From Microbacterium sp. SMR1 (GTDB taxonomy: Bacteria > Actinomycetota > Actinomycetes > Actinomycetales > Microbacteriaceae): a stretch of DNA of 64,000 bases. Positions 1-8,038 of the stretch are shown here, piece after piece. How positions within the stretch are numbered: the stretch's first letter is position 1; each line of letters begins with the position of its first letter. The stretch lies in NCBI RefSeq assembly GCF_003289625.1, contig NZ_QMBN01000003.1, forward strand, positions 186,001-250,000. Reading direction: 5' to 3'. The notes below the pieces were generated by a model that was given only the letters and a program-made list of their open reading frames with translations, did no database searches and was not told the origin of the DNA. The position numbers and the translations under genes were made by a program.

Positions 1-2
1 AC

Positions 3-194
3 GGCAGGGCCAATCACCACGGCGAGGCGAAGCGCCACAAAGACCTCACTCGCGACGCGAACGCCGCCTCATGGGGTTACGTGACACTGCGCTTCGACTA
101 CGCGCTCGTCGTCTACGACTGGGAGCTCGTCGAGTCCGCCGTCCTCGGCGCCCTGCGCTCCCACCCGAGCCTGCAGCTCGCGGCATCCGCCTGA
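3..194 (+). CDS. C-terminal end of a DUF559/endonuclease-like protein (5' truncated by window edge)
   Basis: An open frame enters from the left edge and ends with TGA at 192-194, giving 63 residues. Visible are GEAKRHKDLTRDA, then GYVTLRFDYALV and a DWELVESAVLGAL helix. This pattern (charged helix, small-residue stretch, then a V-x-LRF strand) is that of the C-terminal part of DUF559 proteins, which belong to the Vsr/PD-(D/E)XK-like nuclease superfamily and are abundant in Actinobacteria. The catalytic N-terminal part lies outside the window, so activity cannot be judged. It faces the pabC-like gene tail to tail. Confidence 0.6.
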   Translation, partial: GRANHHGEAKRHKDLTRDANAASWGYVTLRFDYALVVYDWELVESAVLGALRSHPSLQLAASA

Positions 195-236
195 TGCCCA
201 CTCCACACCCTCGGCCTTGACCGCCGAGACCGGGGG

Positions 237-1121
237 TCAGTCGCGCGGCGAGAGCAGGTAGGCGTTGAGCGATGCCGTGAACTCGGCGTCCATGTCGAGA
301 GCGGCGCCGTCGAGCTCGATGATGGGAGCCGCGAGCCGGACGCTCGACACCAGCCATGCGGCATCCGCTCGTCGCAGCTCGTCGACCGGAATCGTCTCGT
401 ACGCCGTCTCGAAGCCGCGCTCCGCGAGGTGCTCGAACAGGCTCAGCTGCGTCGTGCCGTGCAGGATCCCGCCGTTGGGCGCCGGGGTGACGAATGTGTC
501 GCCGCGCCGCAGGATGAGCGATGCCGTCGGCGCCTCGAGCACGAACCCGTCGGAGCTGAGGAAGATCGCATCGTCGGCTCCCCGCCGGTGCGCCTCGCGC
601 AGGGCGGCCATGTTCACGGCATACGACAGGGTCTTCGCACCCAGGAGCAGCCACGGAGCCTGCGCGGGCGCGTCGATGGCGTAGCCGCGGTCGAGCGTCA
701 CGACGCGGATGCCGCTCGTGCGCGGCTCGCTGAAGTCCGCCGCGGCCGCTGCCGTCGCCCACGCCGTCGGGGTCGGTCCGTGCTCGATGCCGCGGCTGAG
801 GATCAGCTTCACGACTCCCTCTCCCGAACCGCATTCGGATGCCGCGACAGCCACGGCCGCCCGCCACTGGGCGATGTTCGGCACCGGCAGGTCGCAGAGC
901 TCGGCGGAGTGCGCCAGGCGCTCGAGGTGCGCCTCGACCTCCTGGGGGTGGCCGTCGACCACGCCGATGGACTCGAAGATGCCGTCGCCGCGCTGGGTGC
1001 TGAGCTCTCCCACCGTCAGCGCCGGGGCCGCGGGATCGACCGCAGTGAAGGTCGACGCGAAGTCCGACCGGGTGTCATCCGCCGCGAGCGGGTCGATCAT
1101 CAGCGCGAAACGCAGTGCCAT
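237..1121 (-). CDS. pabC: Aminodeoxychorismate lyase-like class IV PLP enzyme
   Basis: 294 residues with a fold-type IV PLP aminotransferase/lyase pattern: GDGIFESIGVVDG near residues 45-57, GAKTLSYAVNMAALREA with the probable PLP Lys at about K163, and DAIFLSSDGFVLEAPTASL with a conserved Glu near 196. Known for the family: PabC splits 4-amino-4-deoxychorismate to p-aminobenzoate and pyruvate for folate synthesis; close relatives are branched-chain and D-amino acid aminotransferases, so the exact reaction is inferred. It stands alone, transcribed away from the folded-RNA gap. Cytosolic, no signal peptide. Confidence 0.75.
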   Translation of the reverse strand: MALRFALMIDPLAADDTRSDFASTFTAVDPAAPALTVGELSTQRGDGIFESIGVVDGHPQEVEAHLERLAHSAELCDLPVPNIAQWRAAVAVAASECGSGEGVVKLILSRGIEHGPTPTAWATAAAAADFSEPRTSGIRVVTLDRGYAIDAPAQAPWLLLGAKTLSYAVNMAALREAHRRGADDAIFLSSDGFVLEAPTASLILRRGDTFVTPAPNGGILHGTTQLSLFEHLAERGFETAYETIPVDELRRADAAWLVSSVRLAAPIIELDGAALDMDAEFTASLNAYLLSPRD

Positions 1122-1327
1122 GCGCCGAGCCTACGACGCGCCCGGTGCCGGGATGCACGACATCCTGCGCGACACCCCGGTACGGATGCCGCTCCCCCGG
1201 CGCGTCGCCCACGATCCCTTGCATCGCGGCCCGCCCGCCGCCGCCCGAGAGTCCCCTCCAGTACCGGCCGACCACCGGTTTTGTCTACCCCGGGAATGCC
1301 CACGCCCGAGGCTCCGTTAGACTGTAT

Positions 1328-1409
1328 GTGCCGGGCCGCAGTAACCCCGGGCTCCATCTTCAGCCGCTGCGAGCGGCCACGCGCCGAGAGGCGTTCTGCG
1401 GCCCGGCAC
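1328..1409 (+). ncRNA. Candidate structured RNA (14-bp closing stem, two internal hairpins)
   Basis: In the 340-nt gene-free gap 1122-1461, GTGCCGGGCCGCAG (1328-1341) pairs perfectly with CTGCGGCCCGGCAC (1396-1409). Inside are a 6-bp hairpin (1363-1368 with 1372-1377) and a 4-5-bp stem (1381-1394) capped by a GAGA tetraloop, which together suggest a three-way junction. A -10-like TAGACT at 1318-1323 would start transcription right at the 5' arm on +; I see no clear -35. A second hairpin, CCCGG/CCGGG (1431-1448), follows. The strand is inferred only from the -10. It does not carry the SRP RNA GGAAGCAGC motif or any riboswitch core I know. Confidence 0.4.
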
Positions 1410-1461
1410 TTCTCATTTCCGGCCTCTTTTCCCGGCTTTCTGTCCGGGCGCCGGCGCTGCC

Positions 1462-2103
1462 TCAGGTAAGAGCCTCGCGGCGCCACAGCCCCGCGCACGA
1501 GCCCAGGTCGTCGGCGTACGTGCTCAGGCGCAGGGCGCGTGCGGTCAGCGCCGACGAACGGTCGGGTTCGCTGACGTCGTGGTCGTCGGCCACCGAGGTC
1601 GCTCCGGCGGATTGCACGCGGCAGAACGACGCGGCGCGTTCGAGCGCAACCGCGAAGTCGCCGCGGAAGACGCCCCGCATGATCACGTCGATGAGGGCCA
1701 CGAGCTCTTCCGGCCCCGCCGGCGTGGGGGCCCCGGCGATCACTTCGTCGGCAGAACGCAGCACGACCCGTCCGCGTTCATAGAGCAGCGCGGCGGTGCG
1801 CGGGTCGCGGTGGATCATCAGCTGCAGCAGGTAAAGCCGCCAGAGCGCGCCCGGGAGCGACTTCGCGGGCGATCGCGACCACAGCTCGGCGACGGTGTCG
1901 ATGCCGTGCTCGGCGGTGAATCCGACGAGGCGGTCGACCACGGCGTCGCTCGGGTCTTCGCGCACCCGCGACAGCAGGGCACCCGCCGTCGCGTGGGCGA
2001 CGCGAGACACCTCCGCCGGATCTTCACCCGCGAAGTGCCGATCGAACTCGTCGGCGGGTCGCCGAACGGGCTTGTGGTAGTCCCGGGATCCGTCCGTCAT
2101 CAT
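1462..2103 (-). CDS. Conserved hypothetical protein
   Basis: 213 residues, soluble, mostly helical, no signal peptide or membrane segment. The central block (ELWSRSPAKSLPGALWRLYLLQ, about residues 73-95) is well-formed and typical of real coding sequence. I believe similar proteins are common in Microbacteriaceae and have sometimes been labelled as RNA polymerase subunit beta, a name nothing in this sequence supports. Start ATG-ATG at 2103. It lies upstream-facing between the folded-RNA gap and the SigK/RskA module and has no obvious functional link to either. Function unknown. Confidence 0.7.
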   Translation of the reverse strand: MMTDGSRDYHKPVRRPADEFDRHFAGEDPAEVSRVAHATAGALLSRVREDPSDAVVDRLVGFTAEHGIDTVAELWSRSPAKSLPGALWRLYLLQLMIHRDPRTAALLYERGRVVLRSADEVIAGAPTPAGPEELVALIDVIMRGVFRGDFAVALERAASFCRVQSAGATSVADDHDVSEPDRSSALTARALRLSTYADDLGSCAGLWRREALT

Positions 2104-2162
2104 TCCAGGCTAAGCGAGAGCGGCAGCCCTCCGGCCCTCGCGGGCACAAGCTGGAAACGACA

Positions 2163-2189
2163 GAACGGCCCACTCGGGGCCGGCCGTTC
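2163..2189 (-). terminator. Hairpin after rskA
   Basis: GAACGGCC (2163-2170) pairs with GGCCGTTC (2182-2189) around an 11-nt loop, just past the stop of the anti-sigma gene on the minus strand. There is no long U-run, as is usual in high-GC genomes, so terminator function is inferred from position. Confidence 0.5.
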
Positions 2190-2215
2190 CGCTGCCGGAT
2201 AACGGGGTCGGGCAG

Positions 2216-3067
2216 TCAGGCGCTCGTCGGGATCGCGACGATCGGGTCGGTGGTGGGCAGGCCGCTCGGCGACCCGCCGCTCTGCTCGATCGTGAGGGCG
2301 ATGACGTCCTCAGGCTGCATGTCACCCTCGAGAAGCATGGCGGCCGAACCGTCGCTCGATTCAAAGGCGCCCGCCGGGATCGGCGCGCTGCCGCGCACGA
2401 ACCATGCCTCGTACGACTGGTCGTCGGCGATCTCGGGCAGGCCTTCGGCGACGAGAACGACGCCGTCGACGCTCGGCGACCAGTGAACAGTGGCTTCACC
2501 GCCGTCCACGAGCTGTGCGGTGCTCGACTGGGCGTCGTCGGAACGCTCGATCTGTGCGAGCACGCTCTCGGCGGACGGCGCGCGCATGCCCTGAGTCAGG
2601 GTGCCGACACCCCAGCCGATGCCGACGAGCAACGCGATCGAGGCGGTCAGTGCGAAGAGGCTGCGCGTCCAATTGCGACGCTGCACCAGCTGCACTTCCT
2701 CGGTCACGGGAGAGCCGACGGAGTAGCCGGATGCCGCGGCCCGCGGGTCGTCGTTCTGGAGCTCGTCCGCCGGGTCGGCGATGTCGTCTTCGTGGCGCGG
2801 CGCTTCGACGGGTGCGGACGTCTCGGCCCGCGGCCCGACGGCTTCGGGCGCACCGATCTGCGCGAGCAGGCTCGTTTTCAGGCCCGGCGGGGGCGTCACA
2901 TCGGCGACACCTTCCGACAGCAGAGCCGCCGCTGCGGCATCCGCCTCGACCAGGGGCATCCACTCGGGGTGCGCGTCGAGGGCCTCGCGATAGGCGAGCT
3001 CGTCCTCAGGCGACAGCGCTCCGAGCGCGTACCCTGCCGAAAGCTCGGCGAATGTCTGTTCGTTCAC
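2216..3067 (-). CDS. rskA: Anti-sigma factor, RskA family
   Basis: 283 residues, GTG start overlapping the sigK stop as GTGA. The N-terminal cytoplasmic region has the RskA-type start (LSAGYALGALSPEDELAYREAL), followed by an acidic linker, one membrane helix at about residues 136-156 (SLFALTASIALLVGIGWG) and an extracytoplasmic domain ending in VIALTIEQSGGSPSGLPTTDPI, the usual RskA C-terminus. Known: RskA holds SigK inactive and is removed by regulated intramembrane proteolysis. The overlap and order make it the cognate partner of the adjacent sigma factor. The extracellular domain would be the sensing part; the signal is unknown. Confidence 0.9.
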   Translation of the reverse strand: MNEQTFAELSAGYALGALSPEDELAYREALDAHPEWMPLVEADAAAAALLSEGVADVTPPPGLKTSLLAQIGAPEAVGPRAETSAPVEAPRHEDDIADPADELQNDDPRAAASGYSVGSPVTEEVQLVQRRNWTRSLFALTASIALLVGIGWGVGTLTQGMRAPSAESVLAQIERSDDAQSSTAQLVDGGEATVHWSPSVDGVVLVAEGLPEIADDQSYEAWFVRGSAPIPAGAFESSDGSAAMLLEGDMQPEDVIALTIEQSGGSPSGLPTTDPIVAIPTSA

Positions 3068-3663
3068 GATGTCACCCCCATTGCACTACGGAGCTTGGTC
3101 AATCCATCACGCATCCGTGTCTTGATCGTTCCGAGCGGCGCTCCCACCAGCGCTGCGATCTCGCTTTGACTGTAACCCCCGTAGTAGGCGAGGGTGATGG
3201 CCTCTCGTTGCGCCTCGGGTAGAGAGCTGAGAGCCCGAGCGACGCGCCGTCCTTCGATGCGCAGCTCCACCTGTTCGGCGACGCCTTCGGGCTGTGTCGC
3301 CATCTCTCGGTAGCCCGCGCGTACATCGCGATCGCTGCTCGCCTGCGACGACCGGACTCGGTCTACCGCTCGGCGGTGGGCGATCGTGAGAACCCACGAT
3401 CTTCCTTGCCCCTTCTTCGGAGCGAACGTCGAAGCGGATTGCCACACCTCGAGGAAGACCTCCTGGAGCACTTCCTCGCTCTGCGCGCGGTCGACCAGCA
3501 CGCGCAGGATGAGTCCGAAGACCCGTCCGGACAGGGTGTCGTACAGGCTGGCGAAAGCACTGTGGTCACCGTCGGCGCAACGCTGGATCAGCTCCGCGAC
3601 GTGATCCGTCGACGGCCCGTCGTCGGGCACGTCCATTCCATCTATGACCATCGCTACCAGCAT
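3064..3663 (-). CDS. sigK: ECF RNA polymerase sigma factor, SigK type
   Basis: 199 residues with sigma-70 region 2 (SLYDTLSGRVFGLILRVL, EVLQEVFLEVWQSAS) and region 4 (LSSLPEAQREAITLAYYGGYSQSEIAALVGAPLGTIKTRMRDGLTKLR). The ATG at 3663 is preceded by GGAGG at a 7-nt gap, which fixes the start. Translationally coupled to rskA. Known: SigK/RskA pairs in mycobacteria drive genes for MPT70/MPT83 fasciclin lipoproteins; here a fasciclin lipoprotein gene is directly divergent, supporting the SigK assignment. I did not find by eye a clear copy of the mycobacterial SigK promoter consensus in the 245-nt divergent gap. Confidence 0.9.
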   Translation of the reverse strand: MLVAMVIDGMDVPDDGPSTDHVAELIQRCADGDHSAFASLYDTLSGRVFGLILRVLVDRAQSEEVLQEVFLEVWQSASTFAPKKGQGRSWVLTIAHRRAVDRVRSSQASSDRDVRAGYREMATQPEGVAEQVELRIEGRRVARALSSLPEAQREAITLAYYGGYSQSEIAALVGAPLGTIKTRMRDGLTKLRSAMGVTS

Positions 3664-3908
3664 GCCGCATCCTCCGACCTGTTCCCGGATGCAGCGCCGA
3701 CCTGTTATCGGTTCTCTACCTGCCGCGCTTCGCGGCCAGGACCGTCACGGCGTCCGTGTCGCCCTTCTTCGGATGAGAGGAGTGCTTCGGATGCCTGAAA
3801 ACTCGGTTTCGAACTTTCTTGAACTTTTTCCGATCCGATCGGTGGGGGCCTCCGAAGAACCCTCGACGCCGGGGACGGACCCACGGCGGAGAACACACGG
3901 AGGCAATC

Positions 3909-4580
3909 ATGCTCAGCACCAAGAAGAAGTTCACTGCTGCCCTGGCCCTCGGCTTCGCCGGAGCCCTCGCTCTGTCGGCCTGCTCGTCGGGATCGGGTGA
4001 CACGATGACCGAGGAGACCGAGGCCCCCTCGTCGTCGGCCGCCCCCATGGAGTCGGCATCGCCCGACGCTTCGATGGACCCGGCCGCCAACCTCGTCGGC
4101 CCCGGCTGTGCCGACTACGCCGCAGCCGTTCCGGACGGCGCCGGCTCGGTCGAAGGCATGTCGCAGGACCCGGTCGCCACGGCCGCCTCGAACAACCCGC
4201 TGCTCACGACGCTCGTCGCCGCCGTCAGCGGACAGCTCAACCCCGACGTCAACCTCGTCGACACGCTGAACGGTGACGAGTTCACCGTCTTCGCTCCCGT
4301 CGACGACGCTTTCGCGAAGATCGACCCCGCCACCATCGAGTCGCTGAAGACCGACTCGGCGACCCTCACGTCGATCCTCACCTACCACGTCGTGCCCGGC
4401 CAGATCGCGCCCGACGAGATCGACGGCACCCACACCACCGTCAACGGTGCCGACCTGACCGTCACCGGCTCGGGCGACAACATCATGGTCAACGACAGCG
4501 CCGCGGTCATCTGCGGTGGCGTCACGACGGCCAACGCCACGGTCTACCTCATCGACACGGTGCTGATGCCCCCGATGTGA
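3909..4580 (+). CDS. Fasciclin-domain lipoprotein (MPT70/MPT83-like)
   Basis: 223 residues from the ATG at 3909, chosen because GGAGG at 3899-3903 precedes it by 5 nt and the lipoprotein signal begins there; a longer open frame upstream lacks these. Signal peptide with lipobox LALSAC, lipidated Cys25, then a Ser/Glu/Pro-rich spacer and one FAS1 domain ([52 protein letters not shown]). Two Cys flank the domain (GPGCADY and AVICGG), as in MPT70/83. Likely a surface adhesin-like protein and the main target of the adjacent SigK. Confidence 0.9.
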   Translation: MLSTKKKFTAALALGFAGALALSACSSGSGDTMTEETEAPSSSAAPMESASPDASMDPAANLVGPGCADYAAAVPDGAGSVEGMSQDPVATAASNNPLLTTLVAAVSGQLNPDVNLVDTLNGDEFTVFAPVDDAFAKIDPATIESLKTDSATLTSILTYHVVPGQIAPDEIDGTHTTVNGADLTVTGSGDNIMVNDSAAVICGGVTTANATVYLIDTVLMPPM

Positions 4581-4641
4581 CCCGAACAGCCGCGGTGAGG
4601 GGTTCCCGCGGCACGGCCTCGGTATCTCCGTGGCCGAGGCG

Positions 4642-4671
4642 AAGCCGCCGGTGCGAGCACACCGGCGGCTT
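4642..4671 (+). terminator. Terminator of the fasciclin gene
   Basis: AAGCCGCCGGTG (4642-4653) pairs perfectly with CACCGGCGGCTT (4660-4671) across a 6-nt loop, followed by TGTCG. Strong intrinsic-terminator stem 62 nt past the stop codon. Confidence 0.75.
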
Positions 4672-4752
4672 TGTCGTGCCCGGACGGATGTCGGCGGGTC
4701 GGGTGTCGGTCGGTTCGGGGCCTCCCCCGCGGCTACTAAGCTGGGAAGCTCA

Positions 4753-4825
4753 GGGCCTCTAGCTCAGTCGGTAGAGCATCGGACTTTTAATCCGCGGGTC
4801 GTGGGTTCGAGCCCCACGGGGCCCA
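4753..4825 (+). tRNA. tRNA-Lys (anticodon TTT)
   Basis: 73-nt cloverleaf: acceptor GGGCCTC (4753-4759) with GGGGCCC (4818-4824, one G-U pair), D-arm AGCTCAGTCGGTAGAGC, anticodon loop CTTTTAA with TTT at 4786-4788, T-arm GTGGGTTCGAGCCCCAC, discriminator A4825. CCA is not encoded. The anticodon stem has an imperfect outer pair. Confidence 0.95.
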
Positions 4826-4859
4826 CTCCTCGAAGGATGGCACGGCACGCAGAACGCGG

Positions 4860-5957
4860 TCAGCGCATCACTCGAGCTGTGCTTGCGCGGACCACGAATT
4901 CCACCGACGGAAGCTGGACGGCCTCCGGTTCTTTGCCTTCGACCAGCGCGACCAGGGCATGCGCACATGCTCTTCCCCAGGCGATCACATCCTGACGCAC
5001 CGTTGTCAGCGGCGGCACGATGTACGGCGCGAGCGGGATGTCGTCGAACCCGACGATCGACAAGTCACCGGGCACCGTCAGCCCGCGGTCGATGGCGGCC
5101 GACATCCCGGCGATGGCCATCAGATCGTTGGCGTAGACGATCGCCGTCGGAGGATCCGACAGGTCAAGTAGCTCGTGGGTCGCCGAGGCCCCCGCCGCAC
5201 CGGTGAAATCGGCGCTGACAGCGGGCCCGGGCGGCAGCCCCAGGTGCGCCATCTCTTGCTCCCAGGCCTGCCGGCGGACGTGGGAGTGGATGTAGCGGTC
5301 CGGGCCGCCGACATGCGCGATCCGTCGGTGCCCGAGGGCACTCAGGTGGCGCACGGCGCGCCGCACGCCAGCGGCGTCGTCCAAGCCGATGGGCGCTATG
5401 TCGCCACTCGCGGGACCAGCTGGCCCGACCATGACGAACGGCATGCCGAGGCGCGTCAACTCATCGGGACGGGTGTCGTCCATACGCAGGTCGCCGAGGA
5501 AGACGCCATCCACCCGCGACTCGCGCGCGAAGCTGACATACGCTGCGTGCTCGGCATCTTCGCTCTCGACCACTTGGAGCATGAGCGCATAGCCGATGCC
5601 CGACAGGCCGCTCTCGACGCCAGCGATGAACTGCGGGAAGAAGGGGTCGGTGCTGAACAGCTCGGGCTCGCGGCGCACGACATAGCCCAGAGCCTGCGCA
5701 CGGCTGCGAGATAGGGCACGCGCGCGCGAATCAGGGCGCCAGTCGAGATCGGCCGCGGCCTGCAGGATGCGCTGACGAGCGGTGTCGCCCACACCGCCGC
5801 GTCCATTGAAGACGAACGACACGGCGCTCTTCGATACGCCCGCGCGAGCGGCGACGTCGCCGATGGTCACCTTGCGCTCCCGATGCTCGCCGCGGGACGG
5901 GCGGGGCCGGTCCTCGGGGCTCTGCGAAGCAGCCGGGCCTGGCGGGGGCGTGGTCAT
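4860..5957 (-). CDS. LacI-family transcriptional repressor
   Basis: 365 residues. HTH at about residues 31-52 (TIGDVAARAGVSKSAVSFVF) with the following hinge-type helix region, then a periplasmic-binding-like sensor domain (LGYVVRR, VDGVFLGD, ALGHRRIAHVGGP, DLSIVGFDDIPLAPYIVPPLTTVRQD). Divergent from the ABC permease/GH130 operon. Identical palindromes upstream of that operon and of the solute-binding gene at 15 kb make it the likely local repressor, released by an oligosaccharide from the PL8 substrate (inference). The ATG at 5957 has no good Shine-Dalgarno but a TATGAT box 6 nt upstream, so it is probably leaderless. Confidence 0.9.
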   Translation of the reverse strand: MTTPPPGPAASQSPEDRPRPSRGEHRERKVTIGDVAARAGVSKSAVSFVFNGRGGVGDTARQRILQAAADLDWRPDSRARALSRSRAQALGYVVRREPELFSTDPFFPQFIAGVESGLSGIGYALMLQVVESEDAEHAAYVSFARESRVDGVFLGDLRMDDTRPDELTRLGMPFVMVGPAGPASGDIAPIGLDDAAGVRRAVRHLSALGHRRIAHVGGPDRYIHSHVRRQAWEQEMAHLGLPPGPAVSADFTGAAGASATHELLDLSDPPTAIVYANDLMAIAGMSAAIDRGLTVPGDLSIVGFDDIPLAPYIVPPLTTVRQDVIAWGRACAHALVALVEGKEPEAVQLPSVEFVVRASTARVMR

Positions 5958-5969
5958 CGCCCCATCATA
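5957..5969 (-). promoter_or_regulatory. Leaderless-type promoter of lacI
   Basis: On the minus strand TATGAT (5964-5969, 5/6 to TATAAT) is followed by 6 nt and then the ATG, so transcription would start at or next to the first codon. A palindromic AGCGCT (5981-5986) sits upstream in the -10/-35 interval and could be an autoregulatory site; this is inference. Confidence 0.5.
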
Positions 5970-6053
5970 GCGCGCGTTTTAGCGCTCTTTTAGTGCGGAT
6001 CGCCGGCGTTGATCCGCGTTCTGGTGCGGCGAAGACGCGTTCACGCCCAAGAG

Positions 6054-6083
6054 TTGACCTACGGGAGACAAACCGGTTTACTA
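6054..6083 (+). promoter_or_regulatory. Promoter and LacI operator of the sugar ABC/GH130 operon
   Basis: -35 TTGACC (6054-6059), 17-nt spacer, -10 TTTACT (6077-6082). The perfect palindrome AAACCGGTTT (6070-6079), with the central CG typical of LacI-family operators, overlaps the -10. The 15-mer CAAACCGGTTTACTA recurs, in the same orientation relative to the gene, upstream of the solute-binding gene at 15.2 kb. Confidence 0.8.
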
Positions 6084-6153
6084 CCATCGTCGGGATGCCT
6101 GCCGTCCACCCAAGACCGACGGCGCACGCGACTCGAGAATGAGGAGTGCCGCG

Positions 6154-7113
6154 ATGACGCGCGTAGCAGACAGGGTCTCCGATCCGACCGGCGTCGTCTC
6201 GCCCCAGACGACCGCGACACCGCGACGGAAGCGACGAGTGCACCGCTGGCTGGGCGAGAATCCGATCGGCCTGCTCTTGAGCAGCCCCTATGTCGCCTTC
6301 GTCGTCGTCGTCTTCCTCGTGCCGTTCTGCTTCGGCATCTGGATGTCGTTCCACGAGTTCTTCTTCACCGCCCCCGGCGTCGCGGTGCCGCATCCGTTCG
6401 TCGGATTCGACAACTTCGCCACGGTGCTCGCCGACAGCCAGGTACGGCAGGCGTTCTTGAACCTGCTGATCTTCCTCGTCATCAACGTGCCGCTGACGGT
6501 CGTGCTCGGCCTGCTGCTCTCGAGCGGACTCAACGCCGTCGTGCACTGGAAGGGCTTTTTCCGCGTCGCCTACTACATCCCCTACGTCACCGCGTCGGTC
6601 GCGACGATCGCGGTGTGGATCTTCTTGTTCAACGGCAACGGCGTCGTGAACGCGCTGCTGGGCAGTCTCTCCCCCGACCCGACGTGGCTCGCGAATCCGA
6701 CGATCATCATGCCGCTGATCGCGGTGTACGTGACGTGGAAGAACCTCGGCTTCTACATCCTGCTCTATCTCGCCGCACTGCAGAACGTGCCCGAAGAGCA
6801 GTACGAGGCCGCGCAGCTCGACGGTGCCGGCCGCTGGCAGCGCTTCCGCTCGGTCACCCTGCCGGGAGTGGCTCCGGTGACGTCGCTGGTCATTCTGCTG
6901 TCGATCATCACGACCGGCCAGATCTTCACCGAGCCATATCTGCTCACCGGCGGTGGGCCGAACGGCGCCTCGCTGACACCGGCTCTGCTCATGTACCAGA
7001 AGGGCATCCAGCAGGGGCAGCCCGACATCGCCGCTGCGATCGGCATGATCCTCGTCGTGGCCGTGATGCTCGTATCGCTCGTGTCGCGCCGCCTGACGGA
7101 GAGGAAGAACTGA
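6154..7113 (+). CDS. ABC sugar transporter permease 1 (MalF-type)
   Basis: 319 residues from the ATG at 6154, preferred over an ATG 15 nt upstream because GAGGAG (6141-6146) precedes it by 7 nt. Six membrane helices are visible (for example VAFVVVVFLVPFCFGIWMSF). The cytoplasmic EAA loop is EAAQLDGAGRWQRFRSVTLPG near residue 225. Known: CUT1 permeases form a heterodimer importing oligosaccharides. Its stop overlaps the next gene as ATGA. No cognate ATPase gene is in the locus, so a shared MsiK-type ATPase elsewhere is expected. Confidence 0.92.
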   Translation: MTRVADRVSDPTGVVSPQTTATPRRKRRVHRWLGENPIGLLLSSPYVAFVVVVFLVPFCFGIWMSFHEFFFTAPGVAVPHPFVGFDNFATVLADSQVRQAFLNLLIFLVINVPLTVVLGLLLSSGLNAVVHWKGFFRVAYYIPYVTASVATIAVWIFLFNGNGVVNALLGSLSPDPTWLANPTIIMPLIAVYVTWKNLGFYILLYLAALQNVPEEQYEAAQLDGAGRWQRFRSVTLPGVAPVTSLVILLSIITTGQIFTEPYLLTGGGPNGASLTPALLMYQKGIQQGQPDIAAAIGMILVVAVMLVSLVSRRLTERKN

Positions 7114-8006
7114 TGACCACCGAAACCCCCCTCCCCGTCGACGCACGCACAACACGCGCCCGTAGGCCCGGCGGGTCGCGTGTCCTCGCCGCGCTCCGCT
7201 TCGGCGCGCTCGGCGTCGGCGCCCTCGCCGCGCTCGTGCCCTTCTACTACATGGTCATCGGGGCGCTGCAGCGCGAACGCGACACCAGCCTGTTCGGCCT
7301 GCTCCCGCTTCCGGGCAACCTGACGCTCGAGAACTTCATCGAAGTGAACGAGTCGATCAACCTGCTGCGCTCGCTCGGCAACTCGCTGATCATGACGGCC
7401 GGTGTCGTCGGCTGCACGCTCGTGTTCGGCCTGCTCGTGGGCTACGCACTGTCGATCCTGCAGTTCCGCGGTCAGGGCCTCGTGTTCGCCCTTGTGCTGC
7501 TGGTGCAGGCGATCCCCTTCCAGCTGCTGATGATCCCGCTCTACGTCATGGTCGTGCGCTACTTCAACCTCGCCGACAACTACGTCGGCATGATCTTGCC
7601 GTTTGCGATCAACTCGGTCGCGGTTCTGATCTTCCGCCAGTACTTCCTGCAGATCCCGAAAGAGATCTTCGACGCCGCTCGCATCGATGGGGCGAGCGAG
7701 ATGCGCATCCTGCGGTCGATCGCGGTGCCCCTCGTGCGCCCCGCAGTGCTGACCGCCATGCTCGTGACCTTCATCGGGCCGTGGAACGAGTTCCTCTGGC
7801 CCTTCCTGGTCACCAAGAACGCCGACCTGCAGACCCTCGCCGTGAGCCTGGCCAACTTCTCGCAGTCCAACGGCACCTTCCTCGCCAACCCGATGGGTGC
7901 CGTACTCGCCGGAGCCTGCGTACTGGCCGTGCCGGTCGTCGTGCTGTTCCTGCTCTTCCAGCGCCATTTCACCTCGGCGAACCTCGGGTCCGCCGTCAAG
8001 GGCTGA
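7113..8006 (+). CDS. ABC sugar transporter permease 2 (MalG-type)
   Basis: 297 residues, start ATG overlapping the previous stop by 4 nt. Six predicted helices, with EAA loop FDAARIDGASEMRILRSIAVPL near residues 185-206 and the C-terminal FLLFQRHFTSANLGSAVKG typical of MalG-family proteins. Forms the membrane channel with the preceding permease and would take substrate from the lipoprotein encoded at 13.7-15.0 kb. Confidence 0.92.
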   Translation: MTTETPLPVDARTTRARRPGGSRVLAALRFGALGVGALAALVPFYYMVIGALQRERDTSLFGLLPLPGNLTLENFIEVNESINLLRSLGNSLIMTAGVVGCTLVFGLLVGYALSILQFRGQGLVFALVLLVQAIPFQLLMIPLYVMVVRYFNLADNYVGMILPFAINSVAVLIFRQYFLQIPKEIFDAARIDGASEMRILRSIAVPLVRPAVLTAMLVTFIGPWNEFLWPFLVTKNADLQTLAVSLANFSQSNGTFLANPMGAVLAGACVLAVPVVVLFLLFQRHFTSANLGSAVKG

Positions 8007-8038
8007 CGCAGCCCGTCCCTCCGAATGAAAGACACACG

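Noticed and set aside
1328..1409. SRP (4.5S) RNA or tmRNA
   Set aside because: The GGAAGCAGC-type SRP loop and the tmRNA alanine-tRNA-like ends are not present.
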